Of a DNA stretch of 64,000 nt, positions 47,120 through 59,535 are shown piece by piece. Where the stretch lies: contig CM055098.1 of NCBI GenBank assembly GCA_029204225.1, positions 12,297,552 through 12,361,551 of the forward strand, in the 5' to 3' direction. The notes under the pieces are model-generated. The model was not told where the DNA came from. It did not search any database and worked only from the letters and a program-made list of their open reading frames with translations. Both the position numbers and the translations under genes were made by a program. The stretch's first letter is position 1, and every line of letters begins with the position of its first letter. The DNA is from Diphasiastrum complanatum. Its lineage: Eukaryota; Streptophyta; Lycopodiopsida; Lycopodiales; Lycopodiaceae.

Positions 47120-47768
47120 TCACTATAGCCATAAGGAACCGAGCATTTAGGTGAGCTCCACCTAAATGGACATTAATCATTTTAGCTGCCCAATGTTGTG
47201 ACAATGTTTTGTGCTCGTCCTCTTCTCCTCTTTAAACTTGCCCTTGGCACATATACTTCAACTGCAAGTGTGCTTGTCCACAATTTTCATAGTATAGGGG
47301 AAGGCCCCTACCACGGGCCTTCCTTAGCCATGAAAACCAATAAATTTGTTTTGTTTTTTTTTAAAATAAATGTTTTTAATTATAGAAAGTTTTGCCTTTA
47401 GTCTCGTAATGAAATCCACAAATCCACTTCTATTAATTCTTTCCAGCAATTATTTCCTACTCCTACTTGTTTATGGATTTTTCTTATAAAATTTTATTAT
47501 TTCTTTCTTTTCATTCATTTCTCGTGAAAGCAACTAGAGGTTATTACTTGCACGTTTCTAAATATAAAAATTTCATACGTCGGTGATTTTGCACATTTCA
47601 AGACTTTTGAACTTTGAAAAGGACTTGGTTTGTAAGTTGCCTTTCATAATGAGATTTGAAATAAAATAACAAAAAATTGAAACATATTAAAATTTGCTCT
47701 ATTTTCAAAAACACGCATTTAGACACAATAAACTATACACAAAAATGTCTTGTATTTTACAAAATTAA
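47120..47768. other. Leader and spacer, second copy
   Basis: Same content as 482-1142. The hairpin seen at 658-700 is missing one arm here. Confidence 0.6.
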
Positions 47769-48433
47769 ATGGTAGCCTTTCGCAAAATGTCTAGATATTT
47801 ATGCGGAGGATCCATCTTTAAGAAGAGGTATTTTTGTTGGATATCTAGTGAGGTGAGTAAAGGCTACAAGGTTTACATTCCTTCTACTAACAAAGTTATA
47901 GTTGGTAGAGATGTCATCTTTGATGTGGGGAACATTTCAAAAGTGTCTTCAAGCATGATTGATAAAGGTGTGGATGGATCTAACATTCTTGATGTTGATG
48001 AAAAGGATCCTACTTTGGATGGTGATGATGATGGACATTCATCAAGTCAAAAGCCTAGGAGAACATCAAGGGAAAGACAAGTACCTTCAAGGATGATCAA
48101 AAGGGTAGGCAAGTAGTTTCTGGAAATTATGTTGCTTTCCTAACCTCTTTGGATGAACCTACATGTGTAGATCAAGCAAGGAAAGAAGAGGAGTGGATCC
48201 AAGCAATGGATCTTGAGTATCAAGCTCTTATGAAGAGTGAAACATCTTTTGGAGAATCTTCTTGTGTAGATGGTGCTATGCAAATGGATGGATGTTATTT
48301 TGCTGTAAAGTCAAGTAATGGATCTGGAAAACAAAGTTTGTTCAATGACTTTGATGGTCAAGTTGAAGATCAAGAGGTTGATCTCAAAGGGCTTCAACTA
48401 GCCAAAAGGGATGTTGGCAATTTGGAGCTAGTC
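47769..48433 (+). pseudogene. Second copy of the C/B-type chimeric pol relic
   Basis: Near-identical to 1143-1807, with the same stop and the same switch from RT start to B-type sequence (SSNGSGKQS). It is cut after GNLELV, so the E-type part is absent. Confidence 0.8.
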
Positions 48434-48532
48434 GTTGGCGCTTTCTAAGCAAGGCCCTCTTTTTTTTCTCTTCTTCATATAGGTCTAACCATTTATCCAT
48501 AACTCCACAATTACAAAGCATGAATGTAGAAG
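48434..48532. other. 99-bp filler at the collapsed duplication junction
   Basis: Joins the two duplicated blocks. The first copy has about 16.1 kb (1808-17948) at this point. The filler was not matched elsewhere in the window. Confidence 0.7.
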
Positions 48533-49190
48533 AGACTAGGTCTAAGCTATTGTATTGCCAGACTAAGTCAATTCATGGATGATCCTAGTGTGGAACTTTG
48601 GAAACTAGGCAAGAGAGTATTTAGGTACATCTCGGGTTTTGGAGATTTTGGCATAGTTTATAGGAAATCATCACCTAGACTTTATGGAATTTTAGATTTG
48701 GACTTTGCATGATATCAAATGGATGTCAAAGAAACAAGCAACAATCTCTCTCATGGATGTCAAAAAAACAAGCAACAATCCACGGATGTCAATGAAAATT
48801 TTCTCATGGCTATCAAAGAAACAAGCAACAATCTCTCTATCCTCAACCGAAGCCGAGTACACAGCCTTGACTTCATGCACCAAGGAGGATGGTATTGGAT
48901 CTTGACTTGCTAGATTTTCAAAAGTGTCCAATCATCTTTTGTGATAACCTTTTAGCTCAAATTTTGGCAAGCAATTCTATTTTTCATGCAAGGAGCAAAC
49001 ATGTCGAAGTGGCTTATCATTTTGTGAGAGAACATCATGGCAAAGGAGGTGGAGCTTCAACATATCTCATCACTTGAGGGAGTGTGTGGCTGATAACTTT
49101 ACCAAAGCATTGGGAAAAGACTTGTTTATGAGTCATAGAACTCATCTTGGAGTACTATCTAAATCTATGCTAAAAGTACTTGAAGAGGAG
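48533..49190 (+). pseudogene. RNase H relic M, second copy
   Basis: Copy of 17949-18606, including the repeated SKKQAT motif and the purine tract before the LTR. Confidence 0.8.
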
Positions 49191-49880
49191 TGTGAAAAAT
49201 GTCAACTAGTTAAGTTGATCTAATTTGACAATTTTGAGGCCAAAGTAAATTTTCAACTTAGAGATAGATTTTTTCATGTCAATAAGGCCTGAAAATAGTG
49301 TCCTTACTATTTTTGGAATGTGGACAAGTTGATAAGGTCAGATTTGGACCTACTCTCAATGGTTGATATAGATGCATTAGCTATTGTGCAACATGTATTT
49401 CATGTTCTTGCCCGCTACTGACAATTGCGAATAAATTTTTTTCAACCTCTTGATGTGATGATCAAGATTTCCTCCATTCCATTTTATGCTCTACAGTTGA
49501 TGATGTAGATGTATCACCTTAGTAGTAGTCTTCACTTTGTACTTGGTCCTTTATTTTTGCCATGCTTCTCGACTAGTTTTGCACTCTTCAAGCTCAAGCG
49601 ATATTTGTTCGCTTAATGAACTTGATCCAATGATTGACATTGCTTTCTCATATTTTCTTTCTCACTTTGCTCTATCGGATCTCCCTCTGGCGGCTTTTAT
49701 GTTGTGTTGTCAACAACAATTATTGTTGTTTTAAGCTTCTAGAGGTGATAGTTTCCACCATAGAAAATGATGCTTAACCTAGGTTGAATAGCTGCTAGAG
49801 CCATGAGAGCACATTGTCTAGTTGAATCAAGTCTATGGACATATAGTACTGAGCAATGCAGTGAAATCAGGCCTAGTATC
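49191..49880 (+). repeat. LTR of M, second copy
   Basis: Copy of 18607-19295, with a 16-bp insertion near 49481. Confidence 0.6.
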
Positions 49881-50674
49881 CTTCCATTGCTATGATATCA
49901 GAAAAAAAAAACAAAGACAAAAAACGAGATGTATGCGAAATGCAAGATCTAAACTGATTTCACCCATTCTAGCACACGCATAGATTGATTTCAAATCGAA
50001 ACAAAAAAATGCAAAACATAAACAATATGAAAAATCAAAAGAACTTGCATAACATAGATAGCGAAGAATGTGCTATATTTGCGATCTTCAATTTTTTCTT
50101 TTGTATATCATTCTATATGTTTGATCTGACTAATGTCAAGTCATATATATATCGCAACGAGGGGATTACAAGAAAGTTTACGCTAATATTCAAAGTAAAG
50201 TATGTGTTTAAGTTTCTAACTATGGTTTAGCAAGGTGTCCATATTCCTTTTTCATGACTACTTGGTCATAAGCGATGCATAGTCAATTGAATGTAGGATC
50301 GAATCAAATCGACAAAAAATTGGGTCTAATCGTTGTCAATGTCATTGTTGAATGTCAATTGGAGTATCATGTTGAATGTCAAGTGTCAAATGCTGAGTGG
50401 AGTGTCGTATCGAGTGGATAATCATGCCCCGTAACATGATACCTTACGGGTTCCTTACAAGTGAATCTCATAATGCCTCGTGCGAGGATTCATTATGGGT
50501 TCCTTATGGAAAAGCTCGTAATCACCTGTAAGAGGATCCTTTATGGGTTCTTTATGGGAGTTCGTCGTAGTGCCTCGTAAAGGAATTCCTTATGAGCATT
50601 TCACTCAATGATTTCGACTTGGTTGAAAAGGTGGCTGAGTTCACCTCTTCCAACATAATAAACATGTTGTGATA

Positions 50675-51126
50675 GTTGAAATTCTGATAGAATCTAGTGT
50701 AATATGCAGATCACATCACACAATCACCGTAGCCACTCCTTACAAGCTCTCAAAGATGGCACAATAAAAGTTATGTATATTACAAAGAGCACTATACATA
50801 TAGAAAATCAATAGGTGTCCTAAAACTGGCATACCACCTGCCAAACTAGAACAAGGTCCAATATGGCCTAAATAATTGACAAACCTGAGACATGCCCTCG
50901 AGTATAGCGTAGCAAAACCAAAAACACTATATAGGCTAATTTTTCTACGTGAGGCTACCCGGCTAACCCAAGTAGCCATCTACGGGATCAGTGCCCAATC
51001 AATATCTCCCAATAGGTCACGTCCCAAACACAACTGAATACAACAAATCTACTTAACTGTACACTAACTACAATATCACATTTAGAGCTTACATAAAATG
51101 TTTATCAGATTAACTCTGATTTCTAA
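50675..51126 (-). repeat. K 3' LTR, second copy
   Basis: Copy of 20079-20530. It is followed by the same K polypurine tract and by 51127-51295, the short K internal stub. Confidence 0.8.
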
Positions 51127-51295
51127 CTCTCTCCCTTAAACTCAGATGTGACAAGAGTGAAAAACAATAATCTGTAGCAATGTCCGGAGTGTCCAAAAAA
51201 TGTTATGCATGTCCATGCTACCCTGTACTTGACTCACACTCAAGCACACCAACAAACCACCAGGTTTGATTCACAAATTACATGTAAACATAATG

Positions 51296-51938
51296 TGTGA
51301 AGGATTACAGATCATTCAAGATCCAATCCATGTCCCAATTTTTTGGTTACAATAAGGAGCAAACCAACAATCCTGCCAATGTAGAAAAATCAGCATCTAC
51401 ACACAAAATGAGATGAAAACTCTAAGAGATATTGATCAAACATGAACCAAAACATAAAACATGTTTTTTGTCCGTACAATTACAGTACCCTACTGTATTT
51501 CACACGTGTGGAACTGAAAATAGCAATAAATGAACATTCTACACACAAGATTGCAAGATAACACCAAGATAGTGCACCAATGAGTAGTAGAACCCAAAGA
51601 GAACCATGTATAATGATGAAATGAGAGAGAGAAGAGAGAAGATGTGTCTCTCCATGAGTTACATCATTTTATAGTGTCTCCAAACCCTATTTGGCCACTT
51701 GGCTTTCCTCCAAAATGTAAACCCTACTATTTTTGGGTCTAGATTCAATGTACCCAAAGTTCAAATTTGAATCTCTCTCAAACTCAACTACCAACTTTCC
51801 CACACTTTCCAAAAGTGTTTATTGAATGTATTTTAAACTAATATTACTTCAAAAAGTTTATCTCTAAGTCTAAAATGAGTTTTGGCCTCTTATTGACAAT
51901 TTACCAAAATATGACTAAACTAGTTGAAATCTCTCACA
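51296..51938 (-). repeat. B 3' LTR, second copy
   Basis: Copy of 20700-21342 with the same CACACGTGTG (51501-51510). The preceding TAATG (51291-51295) is the left half of the original target-site duplication. Confidence 0.9.
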
Positions 51939-54674
51939 CTCCCTCTTCAACTAGTTTTGGCATAGTTTTGACAATAGAACTTTGATCCAACTTTAGAATG
52001 ATCTCCATCCTAAGTATAGATCTCCTTTCTAAGGTTCTAAAGTATTTTTCATAGTTGATATAGAGAATAGTGTCCAAATTGGATGCTTCACTATTTCTTA
52101 CATCAATTTTATACATCAAGATATAACTAGAACATGAGGAACCAAATAGAATGTGAATGATATGATTCCTCCATGTTTCAAAATTGGAACTCTCTAGAAA
52201 ATTACAGCAACCAAACAATAAATGTGAGTGATGACCATTTGCTTGCTTGTCTCCTCTAACTTTGTCCTTTCTTGATATGTCTCCATCTTGCCATAAGATG
52301 CCATCATACCTTGATGAGTTGACCATGAATGAGTGACATAATGAACCTCCAATAGCTTCATTTCCATCAGCAAAACCATCCAAGAATGCTAGTACAAATC
52401 CAACATCAAAACAATGCTCACCAATATAGCTAGTTTTACCATATCTTGACAATTTGCACACATCCACATGAAAATGCTCAAACATGAGATAGAACAAGTA
52501 AAGTAGACTTGAACAACACTTCCTTGCTGCTCCTTTGACCTTACTTGAGTCTTCATTATGCTTCAAAAATAGATCCATAACATTTTTGCCAAATAACCTT
52601 CCTTTGATGCTCTTGACTAGCTCCAAATTGCCACCTTTCATTTTGTGTTGTTGAAGCCCTTTGAGACCAACCTCCTGATCTTCCTCTTGACCATCAAAGT
52701 CATTGAAAAAACTTTGTTTTCCAGATCCATTACTTGCTTTTCCAGTATGAGAACCATGAGAACCAATATCCACTTGCATAGAAGAAAATTCTCCAAAACA
52801 TGTGAGTAAAGCAAAGTGAGTCACTTCCACTTGCTTACCTTTCTCTTGATCATCAAAGATATGAATATCTTCAGACCTGAACCTCTGGAAATACTCCCTC
52901 TCAAACATATGATCTAGATCCAACAAGAACTCATCAATGCTTGATCTCAAATTTCCACAAAGGTTAGTGAAAACAATGTCACCAATGTCATTATCATAAA
53001 TCAAAAGATAGATTCCAAACTTTCCATCCAACATGAAGTAGAGTAGGTGAAGATGAGTATCAAACCTAATAAATCCAGCTCTCTTGAGTCCATAACAAAC
53101 CTCAATAAGCTCACCAATGAGATCTCCCTTGTCTTAAAGAAATTGCCTCTCGATTTGTTCCATGTAGTCTTCTCCAACCAACCTTTTGCCATCTCGATCA
53201 TGAGTGATCAATTCACAATCATAGAGTCCTTTGAGTTGATGAAGAGATGTGAGATCCATGCTTTGGATATTCCCAAGAACCAATCTTCCAATGCTCTTTC
53301 CTTCATAAGACTCCCTCTTAATGATTGCATCATAAGAAGTAGAACCCTCAAAAACATTAGAAGCCATGAAAAAAAAGATTAGTACCTTCAACATAAGAAT
53401 GATTGAAGTACTCTCTTTTTTTAAACAAGAACTTCTACTCAATGTTTTAGGTAATGACTCATTTGATAATGACTCTTCCTCACTATCATTCACAATGACA
53501 TCATTCAAAGTACATCCTACTTTGAACTCTTCACATACTTCTCTTCTCCTTGACTTGTGACTATCTCCCTCACCAGGTCTCTTGATAGAACCATTTGATC
53601 TACTCTCTTTATGAAGACATGTGACTCAACTTGCTGGAAAAATGACTTTCTTGGAATCATAACAAAAGAATGTAGAAGAACCATCTCCTTCATGAATGCA
53701 CCTAGCAACATCTTTTGCCATATGATCAAAGAAATCATTAACAACAATCTTTTCCAAGGAAGAACCTTCACCTCCATTGATGAAGTTAGCTCTTTCCTTA
53801 CATTTTTCATGCCTGCACTTGTCATGAAGAACCATTGAAACACCATCATTATCTTCAAGACTAGCAAAGTTAGCACAAAGATGAACATCTCCAAGAAGCA
53901 TATTAGATCTTGACCTAGATCTAGCATAAGAAAGCTTTTTAGACTTTGCATAAGATCCACCAATCTTATTGATGCTAAAAGGTAACTTTGAAAAGTTGAG
54001 ACCAATATCCTTTTCCATTCCATCCTATTTGTTAGCCATAACAAGAGCATCAAGCTTGAAAAGTCTACCTTGTCTATTGCCCCTAGCAAAAAAAAATTTT
54101 ATCTTTGTAATGAAACAAGCATCACCACCAAACTTTACCATGTATCCTTTCTCTATCATTTGACCAACACTTAACAAATTCTTTGAAAGTGAAGGAATGT
54201 AAAGAACACCATCAAGTCTTGCTTTCCTATTAGTAGAGAGACAAATAGGAATTAAACCAATACCTTCAATCACAAACTCATCACCATTGGTCATGTGAAT
54301 TGCTTTCTTGGCTCCATCATAAGTGACCAAAGAAGTAAGGAACTCCTTGTGACTAGTCATGCGTGAACTAGCTCCACTATCAATCCACCATGAATCTTTG
54401 TCACCTTCGCTTGATATTGGACTTGAAGAACACATAAATAGAGAATCACCACCACCTAGATCCTCATCATTAGTAGTAAGGCGGATTTGCTTGCTACCTT
54501 CATCTCTTTGCTTCTTCAAACATTCATTAGAAAAATGCCTTTTGATTTCACAATAAAAGCATTTTAACTTAGACTTATCTTTCTTTTTGCCAAAAGAAGA
54601 AGTCTCACCTTGATCTTGCCCTTTAGATCACTTGCCTTTGCCTTTGCCCTTGAACTTGCCTTTGATGAACATAG
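51934..54674 (-). pseudogene. B polyprotein, second copy, truncated in gag
   Basis: The 366-codon C-terminal frame (51934-53034) stays open and differs from the first copy by an in-frame 9-bp deletion and several substitutions. One of the five stops of the first copy (near 22862) is a sense codon here (NESLPK), so that stop arose after duplication or was repaired. The zinc knuckle and protease remain (DSGASSRM, with His changed to Arg). Gag ends at the C element insertion. Confidence 0.75.
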
Positions 54675-55329
54675 TGTGAAAAATACAGATCCTAAGTGGA
54701 TCTAAACTCCAAGATCATTGGCTTGAATGCTTGCACTCCAAACTACATAAGCTAGGAATTGGCAACACATTCTATGCTACCTAGAATGCAAAGAACTTGA
54801 TCAAAAAACATTTACCACAAATGGAAACTTCCATAAACATCAAGTGCGGCCCAAAATAGCATTATACAGTCCATAATACATCAGCCTACCACTTTTGGAA
54901 AGCACCTAAGATCATACACAATAGCTTGAAGACAATACACACAACAATGCTCTCAATGGAGGAAGAAACAATGACAATGATCTATTGATCTCAATGAAGC
55001 ATACAAAAGGTTTCTCCAACCTGTTCTCCACGACTTCCCTACTATTTATGGATGAGGAAGATGACTCTCTCTCCTCTCTCTAGAAGGTACTTGACCCTAG
55101 ATATTCCCTATATAGGAAAAATAGCTAAAAATGGCTTATATGACCAAAATACATCAAAATGGTCTCATTTTGAAGGGTATGAAGTTTGACACTTCATCAT
55201 ACTGAAAAAATATAGTAAATAAAAACATTGTGGCCTGGTTCACACGTGCAAAACTCCAGAACCAAAACTATTTACAATTTTAGCCAATTTAGGCCTCAAA
55301 CTAGCTAGGAAATGTTGACAATTTTCACA
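54675..55329 (-). repeat. 3' LTR of C
   Basis: 655 bp, TGTGAAAAAT...ATTTTCACA on the plus strand, with CACACGTG at 55241-55248. Confidence 0.85.
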
Positions 55330-55391
55330 CTCCCTCTTCAACATTGGATGCTAGTTTCAACATAGTCTTTGAGCACATTCCAAGATTAGAT

Positions 55392-55818
55392 CTATGCATT
55401 AAATATAGGTCCTTTTCCCAATGGTTTGGTGAAGATATCAGCCACACACTCCTTTGAAGAGACATGTTGAAGCTCCACCTCTTTGGCAATGACTTGATCT
55501 CTCACAAAATGGTGAGCAATCTCAATGTGCTTGCTCCTTGCATGAAAAACAGGATTGCTTGCCAAGCTTTGGGCTGAAAGGTTATCACAAAGTATGATTG
55601 GAGTCTTCTCTGGTTCCAGCAAGTGAAGATCCAATAACATCCTCTTGATCCAAAGAATCTCCTTGGTGCATGTTGTTAATGCCTTGTACTCGGCTTCGGT
55701 GGAAGATAGAGAGATAGTTGGTTGCTTCTTTGATAGCCATGAGACCACTCCATCTCCAAGATAGATTGCAAAGGCACTTGTTGACTTCCTATCCATTTGA
55801 TCACCTGCAAAATCTGAA
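55392..55818 (-). pseudogene. RNase H of C
   Basis: Starts in DSDFAGD, then MDRKSTSAFAIYLGDG, SSTEAEY, LCDNLSAQ and ARSKHIEIAHHFVRD, ending with FTKPLGKGP. RNase H Asp, Glu and Asp residues are all present. It joins directly to the truncated RT frame at about 55818. Confidence 0.88.
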
Positions 55819-57621
55819 TCAACTCCTTGGTGCTTGCTTTAGCCCATACAAACTCTTTTGGAGATAGCACACATGATTAGGCTCATCATGTGAAGCATAG
55901 CCCTCGGGTTGCTCCATGTAAATATCTTCTTCAAGATCACCATTCAAGAAGGCATTAGTAACATCCATTTGCCACATATCCCAATCATAAAGAGTTGCAA
56001 GAGAGATTAGGATTCGAATAGTTACCATCTTTGCCACGGGTGCAAAGGTCTCATCATAGTCAATACCATATTCTTGAGCATACCCCTTTGCCACCAACCT
56101 TGCCTTGTACTTGTTGATTGATCCATCTTGATTTGTCTTGATCTTGAAGATCCACTTACAACCAATTGACTTCTTGTCCTTTGGAAGCTTTACCAACCTC
56201 CATGTGTTGCTTTTGATGAGTGCTTGATGCTCATGATCCATGGCTTGGATCCATTCCTTCTTTTGAATTGCTTCACCTACACAAGTTGGTTCATCAAAAG
56301 AGGTAAGAAAAGCAAGGTTAGAGTTGTCCACCACTTGCTTTCCTTTTTCATCATAGGTTAGCCTTGATGGCTTAGCCCTTTGCCTTTGAGTCTTCCTTGA
56401 AGTTTGCTTTGGAGTGGCATCTCCATCTTCATCCAAGACATCTTGCACATCATGATGATTAGTAGGCACATCAACATCAACATCAACAACATTGAAAACA
56501 TTCTCTTCATGAAAGATGACATCCCTACTTATGACAACTTTCTTTGTAGAAGGAATGTACACTTTGTAAGCCTTGCTTACTTCACTATAGCCAACAAACA
56601 CACCCTTCTTTGATGAAGGATCTTCTTTAGTTCTATCATCAAGTGTGATATTGACAAAACATGTACATCCAAAGATCCTACAATGCTTGACACTCGGCCT
56701 TCTACCATAAAGAACCTCATGAGGAGTTTTACCATCCAAGGAAGCACTTGTCCATCTATTACATAGATAGTTAGCACATGCTAAAGCTTCCCCCCAAAAA
56801 GACTTAGCAAGATTAGCATGTAGTCTCATTGCCTTGGCACATTCACAAAGGGTTCTATTCTTCCTCTCGGCCACTCCATTCTGTTGTGGAGTCCTAGGAC
56901 TAGACATCTCCCTCTTAATCCCATGTGCTATACAAAAGTCTTTGAACCTATTTGAGGTGTATTCCCCTCCATTATCAGATCTTAAGCATTTGATCTTTGT
57001 ATTGAATTGGTTTTCCATTTCATTCTTGAACTTGACAAATGCAGCAAACACTTCATCCTTACTTTTAAGAAGATAGATCCAAGTATACCTACTAAAGTCA
57101 TCAATGAAAGTTGCATACATCTTTGCCCCACCATTGCTAGTTGTACTAGAAGAATGAATATCAGAATGCACAAGTTGAAAAGCTTCTTTAGATCTAGAAG
57201 TAGATCTAGAATAAGCAAGTCTATGAGATTTGGACAAGGCACAATGTTCACAAACACTATTGTTTGCAACAAGACTTTTAGGGAGACCAAGAACAAGCTC
57301 TTTCTTTGCCATTACCTCCAAAGATTTGAAGTTGGGATGGCCCAACCTCTTGTGCCAAACTTCTTGGTTTGTCAATTGCTCCCTAGCCATACATCCTTCA
57401 TGATTAGAGATCACACATGCATCAAGCTTGAAAAGTTTACCATGCCTCCTACCTTGAGCAATCAAGGATCCACATTTACTTATCAAACATGCATCTCCAA
57501 TGAACTCCACATCAAGTCCTTTGTCAATCATTTGACTTACACTAAGCAAATTCTTAGTGATTGAAGGAATGTACAAAACATTTTCAAAATTTGTTTTCAC
57601 AAAGCTTAAAAAAATAGACAA
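55819..57621 (-). pseudogene. Integrase and N-terminal RT of C (600 open codons)
   Basis: The longest frame in the window. Protease end (NVLYIPSITKNLLSVSQ); integrase zinc ligands His90, His95, Cys124 and Cys127; catalytic Asp154 (VHSD), Asp216 (RSDNGGEY) and Glu252 (NGVAER) with 35-residue spacing; integrase C-terminus GVFVGYSEVSKAYKV; then RT with CKWIFKIK, AKGYAQ and QMDVTNAFLNGDLEE (first RT Asp present). The frame ends at LYGLKQAPRS, where about 250 residues including YVDD are missing before RNase H. The integrase part appears intact; the polyprotein cannot make active RT. Confidence 0.92.
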
Positions 57622-58759
57622 CTAGAGATTCACAAAGATCTCAACCATGCATGAATTCTCAAATATGGACTCCTCCTCATTCTAGACATCCAATGGGATC
57701 ACAAATTGATCCTCACAAAGTTGAATAGAACTAATTTGAGCTTCATACATTCTATGTCAATTTTTGCTCAACAAATTGAATTCAATCACTCCTATTGGAT
57801 TCCACCAATTACTCTAACTTGTAAGACTTGGAATAAAATTCAAAATCAAAAGTTGTGATTTTTCTCACTAAGATATTGTGCTTCAAAGAGCTAATACCAC
57901 TTAGAAAGATTTGATCACCTAGGAGAAGACAAATTCTTCACCTATAATAACACATAATGAGCTTCTAGATCTTGCCCTCTACAAAGGAAGGAACTCTTAG
58001 AAAATTGAATCTCTCTCTACACATTTGCCATAGACACCTTAATGACTCTTTTCAGACCTTACAATCACTCAAAAAAATTAAGTAGGGTTGAACATTAAGA
58101 CTTGGATCTCAATCTCTATTCTAGAACTCTCAATTTAAGCCAATCTATGTCAAATTCTACAAAAGATTTGCATAGATGCTCTATATGCACTAGAAACTCT
58201 CAAAGGTTTCACTTGGAGGACAGATCCAAGGAATTTTTCTAGCAAATTGATGCTTCTAAACTTGACCCTATCACTCTTGAACAAATCTAGAGTGATGGTA
58301 CAATGGATTTCATCCTCTCACCTTGCATATCACTCCTTGATCTATGATTTTTGGCAAAATCACTCTCAACTTCAACATACACTCAAAAAATCAAAGATGA
58401 TCAATTAATGCACCTAATTCAAACTTAAATTTTAATTTTTTAGCTGATCTAATCCAAGAACTAATCAAGGGATTAGATTTACTATAAAAAATGCTTGATT
58501 TTGCACCAAAAATCACTCAAATGGGTATGTGAGTCAAATTCTACAGATTTTTGAAACTTCTCAGTCAAAATTGGAGCTGTATAGCCTCACACGTGTGAAA
58601 GGGTTCGTTCCTACAGCCCACAACAAGATCTGGACCAAAAATTTTGAGGATAGTTATCAAATCCAACTCGCTACACAAAATTTAACTAGTTTCCAAAAAA
58701 TTACAAATCTTGGCTTTGATTTGGATTAACCCTATCAATTTCAACAAAACCTCTTGTAC
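57622..58759. other. Unassigned AT-rich sequence beyond C
   Basis: No gene supported. A weak PBS-like site (GTGGTATTAGCTC on the minus strand) lies near 57887-57900, so part of this may be an LTR-element leader. CACACGTGTG occurs at about 58592. Confidence 0.4.
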
Positions 58760-59390
58760 CATGCGTTTTGAGATTTTTCTAGACTTTTTCAAACCCCTTC
58801 GCATGTTTTGAACTTTTTCGTGTATTTTCACGAATTTTCGAGATTTTTCTAAATTGTTTTCTAGATTTTTTGAGAATTTTTCATCGTTTTTTGAGATTTT
58901 TTCGTCGTTTTTTGCTAGAATTTTTCGTGTTTTTTGAAAATTTCTAGACTTTTTCGAGCCTGTTCTCAATTTTTTAGCTTTTTCGTGAATTTTTTTAGAG
59001 TTTTTAAGTTTTTTGAGAATATTTTCTAGTTTTGTTTCGTCTTGTTTGAGATGTTCTAGATTTTTTTGAGCCTTGCCGCAGTTTTTCAAGCCTTTTCAAG
59101 ACTTTTTTCTAGGTTGTTTTCTAGATTTTTCGAGAATATTTTTGTGTTTGTTCGAGATTTCTCTAGATTTTTTTTGAATAGTGTTCGAGATATTTTTTGT
59201 GTTTTGTCGAGATGTTTTCTAGATTTTTGTAGATTTTTTCGAGAATTTGTTTCGTGTTTTTTCGATATTTTTCGAGCAATTTTTGAGATTTTTTTCGTGT
59301 TTTTTCGAGATTTTTTCTAGATTTTTTTCGATTATCTACGAGATATTTGTCGTGCCTTTTTGAGACTTTTTCACGTCTTTTTTCGAGCAA
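58760..59390. repeat. T-rich degenerate array with TTTTTCGAGATTTTT motif
   Basis: About 630 bp of variants of TTTTTCGAGATTTTT and TTCTAGATTTTT with irregular spacing and strong strand asymmetry (T far above A on the plus strand). The Lys-rich frames on the minus strand are products of the repeat. Confidence 0.8.
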
Positions 59391-59535
59391 AAAAATCCTT
59401 AAAAATCCAAAAAACACCAAAAACCTTTAAACAATCCAAAAAATCCTACAAAAATCCAAAACACCAAAAACCAACAAAAAAAAACAATTCAAAAACACCA
59501 ACATACCCAACACCAAAAAGACACAATAGTAACCA
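59391..59535. other. A/C-rich leader after the T-rich array
   Basis: Composition flips to AAAAATCC/ACACCAAAAAC-type sequence with almost no G. It leads into an ATG at 59536 and looks like a retroelement leader. Confidence 0.55.

Larger units (their letters stand above)
46639..48433. repeat. Duplicated segment, copy 2 of 1-1807
   Basis: The constant offset is 46638, changing to 46626 after the 12-bp difference near 660. The match stops at GGAGCTAGTC (48433). Confidence 0.9.
48533..54674. repeat. Duplicated segment, copy 2 of 17949-24087
   Basis: The offset is 30584, then 30596, then 30587, reflecting small indels. It ends exactly at the LTR of element C. Confidence 0.93.
54675..57621 (-). 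mobile_element. Copia element C, 3' LTR to protease edge
   Basis: 3' LTR 54675-55329, polypurine tract GAAGAGGGAG, RNase H, then an RT-integrase frame on the minus strand. Gag, most of protease and the 5' LTR are missing beyond 57621. It sits inside the gag of the second B copy. The rest of B and K does not resume on the right, so this is not a simple insertion. Confidence 0.85.

Noticed and set aside
48434-48532. Filler considered as a small inserted element
   Set aside because: No terminal repeats or target-site duplication; only 99 bp.
57007-57564. 185-codon plus-strand frame
   Set aside because: Antisense to the integrase of element C; no independent features.
58682-59420. Lys-rich open frames on the minus strand and Phe-rich frames on the plus strand
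   Set aside because: They are produced by the T-rich repeat; all frames are biased the same way and no domain is present.
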